64,000 nucleotides of DNA, taken from positions 2,666,001 through 2,730,000 of the forward strand of contig OZ244843.1 in NCBI GenBank assembly GCA_965220715.1, in the 5' to 3' direction. The position numbers were made by a program, and so were the translations under genes. How positions within the stretch are numbered: position 1 is the stretch's first letter; every line of letters begins with the position of its first letter. This stretch comes from Bin5 sp965220715 (GTDB lineage: Bacteria; Chloroflexota; Anaerolineae; Caldilineales; Caldilineaceae). The notes under the pieces were generated by a model. It was not told the origin of the DNA. It ran no database searches and saw only the letters and a list, made by a program, of their open reading frames with translations. Below are positions 1 to 8,631 of this stretch, piece by piece.

Positions 1-1191
1 CTCCCACTGGCAGCTGGCAGCCTGGGACTCTCTCCCCGCCATGTCGGCCTCCTGCTGAGCGCAAACCGTCTCATCCGCCTCTTCTCGAATACCTGGCTCA
101 GCGCGCTCTTCGCCCGCTTCGGGCCGTACCGCACCTTCGTTTATTCGACAATTTTTGGTGTCCTCACAACTGCTGCCTATGGGCTGGGCTGGGGATTCCT
201 TGTCTTTCTCGTCGCACGGATGGGATGGGGAATCAGCTGGTCGGGTCTGCGGCAGGGTACCTTTCAGTCGATCTGGACCGGCCGTGATACCGACGCAGGC
301 CGGCTGATGGGGATGATGTGGGGAGTCGTACGCGGGGGCAGCGCCGTCAGTGCAGTGCTGGGCGGCTTTCTCTTCGATCACTATGGCTACGAGGTAACAA
401 TCTGGTCAATTGTGGGGTTGTCTGCCCTGGCCATCCCCATTGCACTGGCCCTTAACTGGCCTGCAAGCGCGTCGCCTGAGTCAAAAAACCAGAGTTCGGG
501 CCCTGCGGCAAAGCTGCATCCCGGCAGTCCGGAGTCCGAGGAAGAGCCTCCGGTAAGTGACCCCAACATCCTTCAAAGCTGGAAAGTGGCGTTAACTGAC
601 CCGTTGCAGCGCTCCATCCTGCTGGTCGGTTTCTTCAAGCTGCTGCTCAACTCCATCCTGATTGCCACGGCTTCCGTTTTCTTGGCAGAAAGCTTCGGTG
701 GCCGTTCGGGCGGCATACTGATGGGCCTGGAGGTCGGTGCGATGACTGGCATCGTGCTGGGGACGCGTTGGTTTTCCGATCTCTTTCTCGGCGCCGCTAT
801 CGGCGCGCTGGCGGATTGGATCGGGCGCATACGGTTGACCATAGCGTTGGTATTTCTGCTGTGTCTTGGGCTTGCCGCAATGCTCTCGATATCGAACAAC
901 CTGTCCATTCTTGCCCTGCTGGCAGTGCTGATTATCAGCACCGGCGTCAACGTAGTTCTCGACGCCTACGCCAACCAGGCCGCCCTGGTAACGCCGCAGC
1001 CCCAACTGTTCGTCGGTGTCTACGCCACCGCATCGGACCTCGGATCCGCGGTGGGCCCGCTCTTCGCGTTCTCGCTGGTTTCAGCGGTTGGATTTGCACC
1101 CGTTTACGGCGTTGCCGCGCTACTTGTAGTCGTTACCGTGTTCAATCTGGTCACCCTCGACATCCGCCTTGCTAGGCAGCAGACAGCCTAA
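1..1191 (+). CDS. MFS transporter, 5'-truncated by the window edge
   Basis: The reading frame is open from base 1, so the start codon lies outside the window; about 396 residues are visible. The chain is a series of hydrophobic helices separated by short basic loops, as in major facilitator superfamily secondary transporters of the inner membrane. A longer hydrophilic stretch rich in Ser, Pro and Glu (bases ~475-555) sits where the central cytoplasmic loop between the two six-helix halves would be. The second half ends with a short basic tail, RLARQQTA. The substrate cannot be read from the sequence. The neighbour downstream is an unrelated small protein, so context gives no help. Family assignment is reasonably secure from the hydropathy pattern; function is not. 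Confidence 0.8.
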   Translation, partial: LPLAAGSLGLSPRHVGLLLSANRLIRLFSNTWLSALFARFGPYRTFVYSTIFGVLTTAAYGLGWGFLVFLVARMGWGISWSGLRQGTFQSIWTGRDTDAGRLMGMMWGVVRGGSAVSAVLGGFLFDHYGYEVTIWSIVGLSALAIPIALALNWPASASPESKNQSSGPAAKLHPGSPESEEEPPVSDPNILQSWKVALTDPLQRSILLVGFFKLLLNSILIATASVFLAESFGGRSGGILMGLEVGAMTGIVLGTRWFSDLFLGAAIGALADWIGRIRLTIALVFLLCLGLAAMLSISNNLSILALLAVLIISTGVNVVLDAYANQAALVTPQPQLFVGVYATASDLGSAVGPLFAFSLVSAVGFAPVYGVAALLVVVTVFNLVTLDIRLARQQTA

Positions 1192-1236
1192 GAGCGCGCT
1201 CTGAGCCGGAATTGACCCACTTGGAGCATAAACGCC

Positions 1237-1614
1237 ATGGAATTCATTGGCCGCGAGATCATAGTAACGCTGCCGAGTGGCTTTTCGCTCGAAAAAAAGC
1301 CTCCCGTCCCGCACGCCTTCCAATGGCAGGGTAAGTCGCATAGGGTGACAGAGATGCTGGCCAATTGGCATCGCTACGGAAAGCCGGAGATTCGAACCCA
1401 AGGCGGACGTCCTCCCTACTTTGTGCGCAGTGGTCGCACACAGGGTTCCTGGGGTCAGGGGAGGGTCTATTTCCGCGTCCGTACAGAGGAAGGCCGACTG
1501 TTTGATATCTACTATGACCGCGCGCCCAAGGGACAGCGCCGCGCCGGCGCCTGGTTCCTGTGGCGGGAACTCGCCGCCGCGGAAGAACATGTCGGCCTGG
1601 ATGAAGGCTATTGA
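1237..1614 (+). CDS. DUF6504-like small protein
   Basis: A 125-residue soluble protein. The pattern 'FQWQGKSHRV..MLANWHRYG' followed by a basic, aromatic segment and 'YFRVRTEEGRLFDIYYDRAP' resembles the DUF6504 family, whose members are short proteins of unknown role found beside DNA-repair polymerase genes in actinobacteria and elsewhere in Chloroflexota. No repair gene is adjacent here. The ATG at 1237 is preceded by GGAG about 12 bases upstream. No signal peptide or membrane segment is visible. The family match is from memory of the pattern, so moderate confidence; no function is claimed. Confidence 0.55.
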   Translation: MEFIGREIIVTLPSGFSLEKKPPVPHAFQWQGKSHRVTEMLANWHRYGKPEIRTQGGRPPYFVRSGRTQGSWGQGRVYFRVRTEEGRLFDIYYDRAPKGQRRAGAWFLWRELAAAEEHVGLDEGY

Positions 1615-1640
1615 CGGTCAACTAAAGGGGGAATTTTCTT

Positions 1641-4631
1641 CTACTCTGCACTGGAGTTTAGGACGACCGGAAGAAAAACTCTGAAACCAACTGTCGTACT
1701 GCCCTCTTGCCCTCCAGACGCACCCGCTTCACTCGGTGCAGGCACGTCGGCCGGCCGCGGCCTTGCCCCAGGCCCGCTGCTTTGAAGGTTCTGCGCAGGC
1801 ACATCGCTAAGCGTAATCAAGTCGACAATTGCGCTCGTACGCCGATTCGGGGACGTTTCATAAACATTGAGAATTAACGTAATCTCCTTGCCCGCGTACT
1901 GCCCCATGTCGAACGAGCGATACTGCCAGCCACTGCTCTGGCGCTGGACCAACATATAGTTGGCCGGCTGGCCGTCCTCCACCGCAATCACCTCGAAAGA
2001 GTCGGTGCCAGTGGCTGGTTCCGCAGTCTCCATCTTGTAGGCGAATGCCAGATAAGGCCTGCCCGTCGGCACAGTAAGACGCTGGGAAACAGTGCTGTTG
2101 CCGCCATCGCTGCCCTCTGTACCGGGAACACCGGCATTGGGTACGAAGCCGCTGGCTAGCCGCAGCGCGTGGTCCGACGTGCCTGCTTGCGCTTCGATCG
2201 CCGAAGTAGAACTACCGGACTTTGTCCAGCCGCTGAATTCGCTCTCAAAGTCCCCATTTGTCACCGCGTTCGTGCCGGGCGAGTAGAGCAACGCCAGGCT
2301 CTCGCTCGAGCCGAAATCCCGCCTGCGAATGAGAAGCTGGTCGCCGACCGAAATGTTCCAGCTTCCGATCGGCACGTTCATCGTGAATTGGCCGTTGGCG
2401 TCTGTTGTCGCCGTGGCATCGCCGATTTGCACTGTTACCCCTACCGCGTTCTCCCCCGCCGGGTTTATCACTCTGCCGGTCACTGCGCTGTTAGTAAGTA
2501 CTGTTGTCTCAGCCAGTGCCGTGTCGGTCTCCAGCTTGTACCCCAGCAAATCCTCGGCCTCAATTCTGAAGCCATAGGAGGTCCCAACCTCTCCGTTGTA
2601 GATCGCCTCGCCGTACGCCTCCGCGTCTTCCTGCCACGACTGCCAGTCTCCATCCCCAACTTTGACATAAACGGTTGTCGAAATCACCCCGGAGCCCCAG
2701 TCTCTCACTAACCAATTCACAGTGAAGTTTGCCGGGGAGTAGGTAGGCAGGTTCAATATCGAGGCGGTGGGCGCCAAGGTGTCCTCTTCAATCAGCATGA
2801 CCGGCTCGCCGAAGATGCCCATCCCGTAGCCGCCTTGGCCGTCGGGCCAGTTGGCATTGGTGGCGCCGGATAGGCTTACCTCGTAGAAGCCGTCCGTCGG
2901 CGTCAGCTCCGATGCCGTGCCGTCCATCTTTATAAGGAGCGCTTTTGTCCCAGTAGCAGGGATGTATCCCGTCTGGGCCTGCGATGTGAGCGCCCATGTC
3001 AGCAAGCGCCGCTCCTTAGTCTCCGGGTGATAGAATGCGACCCGGCGCACGCGAAAACGTTCAATGTCTGCCCAGGCGACTTCCGTACCGGTAAGGTGCT
3101 CATTTGCCAACTTGAAGGCCGAATAGGCCAGCCGCGTCTCGGCGTTGGAAGGGGAGCAGTAGCTTGTACTCTCGTTCTTGGCCAGGCCGAAACCGTCCGG
3201 CGAATCGACCGCCACAACGTTGCCGCAGTCGTCATGCAGCATGAATTGGAATATTGGCCCGCCGCCTGCCAATCTTGTGTAAGCGATATTCTGCCAAATG
3301 TAAGAAGCCTGCTCGTTCGCCGAGGCCCGCCAGGGGCTGGGGCAAGTCGGCCCCGGATAATCGTTGCAAACCGGCACCCCGCTCTCAGTGATCCAGATCG
3401 ACTTGTCTGTCCAACCGCGCCTGTCCAACGCGCTGCGAACCTTGCTGGTGTACTGATAGCCAACGTAGGAAAGGGAATAGTGATGAGAGCCGGCCGCGTC
3501 AAAGAAACCGTCGTATTCTTCGCTCAGCGAATCGGCCTGCAGCGCGTCCAACATGTCAAAGAGCCACTGCCCGTTGGCAAAGTGCGCCAAGCCGCCGAAC
3601 ACTATATAGGCGTCGGCGTCGATCCATTTGATAACAATGTAGGCGACCTTTAGTAGGCGGGCAAACTCCTGGGGCGTTCCGGACCAAAAGTGGCAGAGGT
3701 CCGGTTCGTTCCAGATTTCCCAGTGTCGGATATTGGTGCCGGCCTCCCCGCCGGGCTTATAACGGGTTACCGCTGCCCCAACAAAGCGCGCCCATGGGTT
3801 GGTCGGGCTGATCCGCGTACCATCCGACGGTTCATCGCTGCCGTTGACAAAGATCGGGTTCCACACGCCAAAGGGGGCCGGCGGCCCATCGCTACGGGAA
3901 CAGCTGCCCGACTGCGCACGCAGATCCGGCTGGTCCGGATTTTCCTCTCCTGTTCCCGCCGATTTGACCAACTGCTCCCCAAAATAGGTCGTGCCTTCGA
4001 TTACGTTGCATTCCCCCCCGGCTTCCTGTGGATCACAGCCTTCCGACCGTGGGGCCTGGTTGGCCGGTGCCTCTATAAATGATCCCCCTAGCGACACCGA
4101 CACGGCCCGGCTTCCGAAACGGTACTGGCGCGGCGTGCCCAGCAGGATGGCCAGCGTGTCCATTCCCAGGCTCTCGTTGGCGCGAATGGCGGTATCCTGG
4201 CTCGTCCAGGTGTACGTGCCGAGGCTCTTTTCGACCTGCTCCCAGTAAATAGGGAATCGATCCATCGTAACGCCCGTGTCCACGCCCCGCTGGATGCGCT
4301 GCGCCCCGCTGTGAGACTCGGCGGAGTTGACGAAAGCCAGGCCAAAGTCGGAGATTGTTGGCGTCGTAGTGAAGGGTAGCGTCGTGGTAAGGGGCGCGGT
4401 TGTCGAATCCTGTCGAAGTCCGGAAGACGGTCGGCCCTGCAGCGGCGTAACCTTTTGGATAGGGCTGTCGCCCAGGCTGCCGCCAGCGGCCTCCGTTGTC
4501 AGGCGGGCGTCTTGCGCGAACACCGGTTGAATCGCCCCGCTGCCGTAGAGCAGTGACAAAAGAAGGACTACCGCTACTGCGACAGCCGCAGTCAATCTTC
4601 GGGCCGCCCCGGGCAGCGTGGGAGTAAGCAT
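1641..4631 (-). CDS. Secreted multidomain glycoside hydrolase-like protein (clan GH-A type)
   Basis: A 996-residue exported protein. I chose the ATG at 4631, which is followed by a signal peptide (basic N-terminus, hydrophobic residues ~15-32, likely cleavage near VFAQ at 37-40); the frame extends upstream without a plausible signal. Residues ~90-500 look like a TIM-barrel hydrolase with WNEP (acid/base Glu about 309) and WITESG (nucleophile Glu about 416), the two-glutamate signature of clan GH-A enzymes such as GH39. Then come an Ig/fibronectin-like segment (~640-720), a carboxypeptidase-regulatory-like segment beginning AVTGRVINPAGE, and a jelly-roll segment beginning NGDFESEFSGW that may bind carbohydrate. 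The tail VFLPVVLN near the end resembles C-terminal tails common in exported Chloroflexota proteins. The substrate is unknown. Confidence 0.7.
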   Translation of the reverse strand: MLTPTLPGAARRLTAAVAVAVVLLLSLLYGSGAIQPVFAQDARLTTEAAGGSLGDSPIQKVTPLQGRPSSGLRQDSTTAPLTTTLPFTTTPTISDFGLAFVNSAESHSGAQRIQRGVDTGVTMDRFPIYWEQVEKSLGTYTWTSQDTAIRANESLGMDTLAILLGTPRQYRFGSRAVSVSLGGSFIEAPANQAPRSEGCDPQEAGGECNVIEGTTYFGEQLVKSAGTGEENPDQPDLRAQSGSCSRSDGPPAPFGVWNPIFVNGSDEPSDGTRISPTNPWARFVGAAVTRYKPGGEAGTNIRHWEIWNEPDLCHFWSGTPQEFARLLKVAYIVIKWIDADAYIVFGGLAHFANGQWLFDMLDALQADSLSEEYDGFFDAAGSHHYSLSYVGYQYTSKVRSALDRRGWTDKSIWITESGVPVCNDYPGPTCPSPWRASANEQASYIWQNIAYTRLAGGGPIFQFMLHDDCGNVVAVDSPDGFGLAKNESTSYCSPSNAETRLAYSAFKLANEHLTGTEVAWADIERFRVRRVAFYHPETKERRLLTWALTSQAQTGYIPATGTKALLIKMDGTASELTPTDGFYEVSLSGATNANWPDGQGGYGMGIFGEPVMLIEEDTLAPTASILNLPTYSPANFTVNWLVRDWGSGVISTTVYVKVGDGDWQSWQEDAEAYGEAIYNGEVGTSYGFRIEAEDLLGYKLETDTALAETTVLTNSAVTGRVINPAGENAVGVTVQIGDATATTDANGQFTMNVPIGSWNISVGDQLLIRRRDFGSSESLALLYSPGTNAVTNGDFESEFSGWTKSGSSTSAIEAQAGTSDHALRLASGFVPNAGVPGTEGSDGGNSTVSQRLTVPTGRPYLAFAYKMETAEPATGTDSFEVIAVEDGQPANYMLVQRQSSGWQYRSFDMGQYAGKEITLILNVYETSPNRRTSAIVDLITLSDVPAQNLQSSGPGARPRPADVPAPSEAGASGGQEGSTTVGFRVFLPVVLNSSAE

Positions 4632-5125
4632 GTCCTGCTCATCACCCGCTCTTAAAAGTCTCGGTTCTGATTTTGAAATAGGACGCGGCCCCCGTCCGAT
4701 CCAGATTAAGGACCGAATCGCTTTCAAAATGCACAGCAGATTTCCTGCAAGACAAGAGAAGCGTTGCATTAAGCTTGTATCCCAAGAGCGTGAAACAACG
4801 CGCGGCACAGCCGCCAGCGGAAGACTGGAAGGAGGCATCTGGAAGTCCTGCCTCGTCTCTTTAGTTTACCACAGACATCACACGTCGGTCATCGAAAGCT
4901 GGAAAGTGGGGATGTGCTCCAGACTCTGGCGTAACGGCGCGAGCCTGAACCTTATGATAATAGGGCAGTCTGCAGCCCGTGGGCAGAGTATTACATGCGA
5001 GGGACTATGTCTTGGCAGGGCAAGTCTAAAGAGTTCCATGAATGGAGACTGGAATGACCGCTCAATGCTTCGACACTAATGAAACAAAGGGCAATCTGGC
5101 CATGAGGTTGAAACCGGTCGCACAC
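4632..5125. other. Intergenic region, no gene seen
   Basis: About 490 bases between the glycosidase start and the iolG stop. Open frames here have no SD-preceded start and no recognisable product. I see no convincing sigma-70 promoter or hairpin, although the promoter of the glycosidase gene must lie here or further upstream. Confidence 0.5.
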
Positions 5126-6145
5126 TCAATCTGTGATTTCGCTGAGGGAAACGGCGCGCTTCTCTCGAAACGACAAACCCGCCGCCAGGGCCAGGACTAC
5201 CGGCGCCCGCCCATCACTGCCCGTTACCTCGACCTCTGTGTCGTCCAGGATGGCTTGAATAAACGAGCGCAGTTCATCGGCGTAAGCCACCTGATAGCGT
5301 TCGAGGAAAAAGTAGAGCGGTTTGGGATGGATCACGCCCCTTTCAGTCTGCCTGATGACCCGGTCCGGGGTGTTATTTTCGCATGAGACCGAGCCAAGCG
5401 AGCCGAGAACCTCTGCTCGTTGATCCGAGCCGTAAACTGCCTGGCGCGAGTTGGTTATAACGCCGAGTGCGCCGCAACGATATCGTACGGTAACGACGGC
5501 AGTGTCGATATCGCCGGCTTCGCCGATCGCCGGATCGACACGAACAGCTCCAGTAGCTGACACCTCCTCCACCTCGTCGTCCAGGAGGAAGCGCGCCATA
5601 TCGAAGTCGTGAATCATCATATCCAGAAAGAGGCCGCCGGATCCCTTTACGTAGCTCAAAGGCGGAGCTTCTGGGTCGCGGCTTGTAATCTGCACGAGGT
5701 AAGGCGCGCCAATTTCCCCTTTACGGACGGCATCGCGAATGCCGCGGAAGTTGGGGTCAAAGCGGCGATTAAAGCCGATCTGCAACTTGGTCCCACTCTC
5801 TTTGACCGCAGCCAGCGAGGCATCGACCGCGGGCAGGTCAAGTGCGATCGGCTTCTCGCAGAATGCGTGCTTGCCCGCGCGCGCCGCTCTGATGATGTAT
5901 TCGGAGTGCGTCTCCGTTGAAGAGCAGATGGCGACCGCGTCGACGTCGGTACTACTGAAGATTTCCTCCGGATCCCCGCTGGCATGCGGGATGCCGTAGC
6001 GTTGCGCGGTCTGCTTTGCGGCATCGTGGATGACATCAACGATGGCGACCACCTCCGCCTCTTGGACATAGCGGGTCAGGTTTTCCGCATGTACCTGCCC
6101 AATCCGCCCGGCGCCGATGATCGCGAATCTGACTTTTTGGTCCAC
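5126..6145 (-). CDS. iolG: myo-Inositol 2-dehydrogenase
   Basis: A 339-residue Gfo/Idh/MocA-family oxidoreductase that oxidises myo-inositol to 2-keto-myo-inositol with NAD+, the first step of inositol breakdown in the cytoplasm. The N-terminal Rossmann motif is GAGRIG near residue 11, the dinucleotide/substrate motif is CEKPIALD near 95-102, and the middle domain has FNRRFDPNF and the catalytic-type DMMIHDFDMARF. These segments and the length match classical IolG better than the other Gfo/Idh proteins in this window. The start is a GTG at 6145 with GGAGG six bases upstream. It is the last gene of the long minus-strand inositol cluster and starts 11 bases after the preceding dehydrogenase ends. 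Confidence 0.85.
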   Translation of the reverse strand: MDQKVRFAIIGAGRIGQVHAENLTRYVQEAEVVAIVDVIHDAAKQTAQRYGIPHASGDPEEIFSSTDVDAVAICSSTETHSEYIIRAARAGKHAFCEKPIALDLPAVDASLAAVKESGTKLQIGFNRRFDPNFRGIRDAVRKGEIGAPYLVQITSRDPEAPPLSYVKGSGGLFLDMMIHDFDMARFLLDDEVEEVSATGAVRVDPAIGEAGDIDTAVVTVRYRCGALGVITNSRQAVYGSDQRAEVLGSLGSVSCENNTPDRVIRQTERGVIHPKPLYFFLERYQVAYADELRSFIQAILDDTEVEVTGSDGRAPVVLALAAGLSFREKRAVSLSEITD

Positions 6146-6156
6146 GTCCGCCTCCT

Positions 6157-7266
6157 CTATATGATATCCTGCAGCTTGACCCAGCGCCCCTCGCGTGCAC
6201 TCAGGTCGGCCGCGTCGATAATACGCTGAACTACAGCCCCATCCTCTAGGCTGGGACTGAAAGGCTGTCCATCGGCGATGGCGTTGATCCAGCCCCGAGT
6301 CATATGGTCCTCGACGCGAAAAACGTCTCGATAGGTGTTATGCACAGTATCACGGCGCGCGGTGCCCCAGACATGCTCCGGAATCTCGAGCGGCCGGGTT
6401 GGCCCTTCGCCGCGCCGAGTGCCTTCGACATCCTGCCGGTTGTCCCAATCGATCACGCTGCGCAGTGTGCCTTCCTCCCCGTGCAGATCGAACTCATGCC
6501 GCTGGCCGAAGTCGGTCTCCTCCGTGCAAACGGCCGAAGCATGAACAAGCCCCTGTGCGCCGTTTGCAAACCGTAACAACGTGTAGGCCCCGTCTTCGGT
6601 GCGCTCATACGGCTCCCCCTCCGGCGTGAGGGTCGGCCGGTCGACGAATTCGCCCGCTAGACAGAACACGTCGGTAACCTCGCCAAACCACCAGTACGCC
6701 AGATAGAAGAAGTGCGAAGCGATATTGCCCAGCACGCCGGTCGCGGCAAAGGCCCGATCATTTCGCCAGCCATATCCAGGCTCGCGGGCGTAACCGGTAT
6801 AATAGCGCACGTTCAAATGATACGGTCTACCGATGTACTCTTCCTCCAGCAATTCCTTGATATATCGGTTCGTCGGCATAAATCTGTAGGTGAAGGGCGT
6901 GCAGTGGATCAGATTCTTTTCTGCGGCCACCGCCGCCATCTCCGCCGCATGACTGTAGCGCAATGCCAGCGGCTTCTCACACAGAACGTGCAGGCCGGCG
7001 TTCAACGCTTGCATGGTGATAGGGTAATGGGTCTCATGACCGGAAGCCACCACCAGCGCATCTATCTCGCCACTGTGAATCATCGACTCCACGTTCGTAT
7101 ACACCTGTGGGATGTTCCAGCGCGCGGCGAATGTGTCCGCCCGCTCCCTGTTGCGGCCGCAGACAGCCACCACTTCTGCCCTCGGGTGGGCGTCCAGTGC
7201 CGGCAGATACATAGCGTCCGCCCACCAGCTTGTGCTGACCACTCCCACTCGAACAGTTTCAGACAT
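6157..7266 (-). CDS. Gfo/Idh/MocA-family oxidoreductase (inositol cluster)
   Basis: A 369-residue NAD(P)-dependent dehydrogenase of the Gfo/Idh/MocA family. It has an N-terminal Rossmann fold (VGVVSTSWWADAM, an unusual glycine-poor nucleotide loop), the motif CEKPLALR near residue 95, and a C-terminal alpha/beta substrate domain with ASHFFYLAYWWFG. The ATG at 7266 has GGAGAAAA upstream. It lies between iolG and another paralogue in one direction with gaps of 11 and 49 bases, so it is probably co-transcribed. A role on another inositol isomer, a methylated inositol or a sugar linked to inositol is plausible but is inference from position. The glycine-poor loop could mean altered cofactor binding. 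Confidence 0.75.
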   Translation of the reverse strand: MSETVRVGVVSTSWWADAMYLPALDAHPRAEVVAVCGRNRERADTFAARWNIPQVYTNVESMIHSGEIDALVVASGHETHYPITMQALNAGLHVLCEKPLALRYSHAAEMAAVAAEKNLIHCTPFTYRFMPTNRYIKELLEEEYIGRPYHLNVRYYTGYAREPGYGWRNDRAFAATGVLGNIASHFFYLAYWWFGEVTDVFCLAGEFVDRPTLTPEGEPYERTEDGAYTLLRFANGAQGLVHASAVCTEETDFGQRHEFDLHGEEGTLRSVIDWDNRQDVEGTRRGEGPTRPLEIPEHVWGTARRDTVHNTYRDVFRVEDHMTRGWINAIADGQPFSPSLEDGAVVQRIIDAADLSAREGRWVKLQDII

Positions 7267-7315
7267 CTAAGTTTTCTCCGTCATATGGTGGCAGGCGCCA
7301 AAAGGCGACCACAAG

Positions 7316-8503
7316 CTACGGAATGCTTTCGACTCCCAGTGGCCGCACATCCTCCCATGCGCCGCTCTCCCAGGAGCGGGTCATCGCCTCCTGCACTGCC
7401 GCCAGCCGCAGTGCATCGGCGAAACTTGGCGCACGCTGCTCGCCTTCGGCTATGGACATCAGAAAATTGTGCGCTTCAAGCACCTTCAGGTCCTCATAAC
7501 CCAATCCGATCCCATCGCCCGGGTTGAAACGCCCGTGCGCAGGGTAGGCGGGACCGCCAAGCAGTGTGGTGTAGCCGTCGTGCATCCCGTCGGCGCCAGG
7601 AAGATAAAGCTCCAACTCGTTCATGCGCTCAAAGTTCCATTTGGCCGCGCCGGCAGTGCCATTGACCTCAAAGGACATTTCGCACTTCGGCCCGAAGATT
7701 GCCCGGCAGGTCTCGAAACTGCCCTGTACGCCGTTTTCAAACTCGACCAGGGTTCCCACATAGTCTTCGTTTTCCACCTCGCCGGTTGGGTCGCCTTCCT
7801 TGCCGACCGAAAAGTGCGTGCCCTGTCCCGGCACCGGCAAAGGTCTCTCGCGGATGAAAACGTGCCGGTTGCTGACCAGCCGCCTGATCGGTCCAACGAG
7901 CATGTGGGCCATATCTGCGGTGTGGGACATGATATCGCCCAACACCCCCAAGCCGGCCTGCTCTCTCTTGAAGCGCCAGGTCAACATGCCGTATGGGTTG
8001 CTGCCGTACATGGTGAAAAACCGGCCCCGGTAGTGGGTCAGCCGTCCGATCTTCCCTGCATCAATCAGATTTTTGCAATGTTGTACCATCGGCGCCCAAC
8101 GGTAATTGAAGCCGACAAAGCTCATTACGCCGGCCTCACGCGCCATGCGCTCTATGGCTGCCGTTTCCAATGGGCTGCGGCCAACCGGTTTTTCGCAAAA
8201 GACATGCTTGCCTGCTGAGGTTACGGCCTCCACCATTTCCTTGTGCAGAAAGTTGGGCGCGGCTATGTTGACGACCTGTACGTCAGGGTGAGCGACGACC
8301 TCATGCCAGTCGGTCGTCGACTCGGCGAACCCCAGCGAACTCCTGGCCTCCTCCGCCCTGTGCGCAACATCGTCCGCGCAGATCACAAGTCGCGCACGGA
8401 CGCCGCTGTCGTGGAAACGGTCATTCACCAACCTGTAAGAGCGGCTATGAGCCGTGCCCATCCAACCCATACCGATAACGCCTATCCCGATCTCCTGCGT
8501 CAT
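7316..8503 (-). CDS. Gfo/Idh/MocA-family oxidoreductase (inositol cluster)
   Basis: A 395-residue member of the Gfo/Idh/MocA family. The N-terminus IGVIGMGWMGTAHSRS carries a normal GxGxxG nucleotide loop; CEKPVGRSPLE follows near residue 95, then FVGFNYRWAP and a substrate-domain segment GDIMSHTADMAHML. The size and C-terminal extension resemble the IolU/IolW-like or 'levoglucosan dehydrogenase-like' members often seen beside iol genes; I cannot separate these by eye. The ATG at 8503 has GAGGT upstream. It is in line with iolA upstream (128-base gap) and the next dehydrogenase downstream (49-base gap). Confidence 0.78.
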   Translation of the reverse strand: MTQEIGIGVIGMGWMGTAHSRSYRLVNDRFHDSGVRARLVICADDVAHRAEEARSSLGFAESTTDWHEVVAHPDVQVVNIAAPNFLHKEMVEAVTSAGKHVFCEKPVGRSPLETAAIERMAREAGVMSFVGFNYRWAPMVQHCKNLIDAGKIGRLTHYRGRFFTMYGSNPYGMLTWRFKREQAGLGVLGDIMSHTADMAHMLVGPIRRLVSNRHVFIRERPLPVPGQGTHFSVGKEGDPTGEVENEDYVGTLVEFENGVQGSFETCRAIFGPKCEMSFEVNGTAGAAKWNFERMNELELYLPGADGMHDGYTTLLGGPAYPAHGRFNPGDGIGLGYEDLKVLEAHNFLMSIAEGEQRAPSFADALRLAAVQEAMTRSWESGAWEDVRPLGVESIP

Positions 8504-8631
8504 GTGTACCTCGCTTGCCTCACGTTGCTACGTTTCGGACAGGTCAAACCGGCCCCCGCTGCCGAGCGCGGCCAGAGGAAATTGTAGTCGGCGGGACAGA
8601 TGTAGAGCTGTAAGGCGCAAGCCACCCGCGC

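Noticed and set aside
1191..1202. Palindrome AGAGCGCGCTCT after the MFS stop as a terminator
   Set aside because: There is no loop space and no T-run, and the DUF6504-like gene follows closely in the same direction.
1380..1405. tRNA T-arm-like sequence (minus strand, GGGTTCGAATC)
   Set aside because: It lies inside the DUF6504-like coding sequence and no acceptor, D or anticodon arm can be built around it.
3027..3653. 208-codon open frame antisense to the secreted glycosidase
   Set aside because: It overlaps the catalytic region of a gene with clear signal peptide and active-site motifs; no independent evidence.
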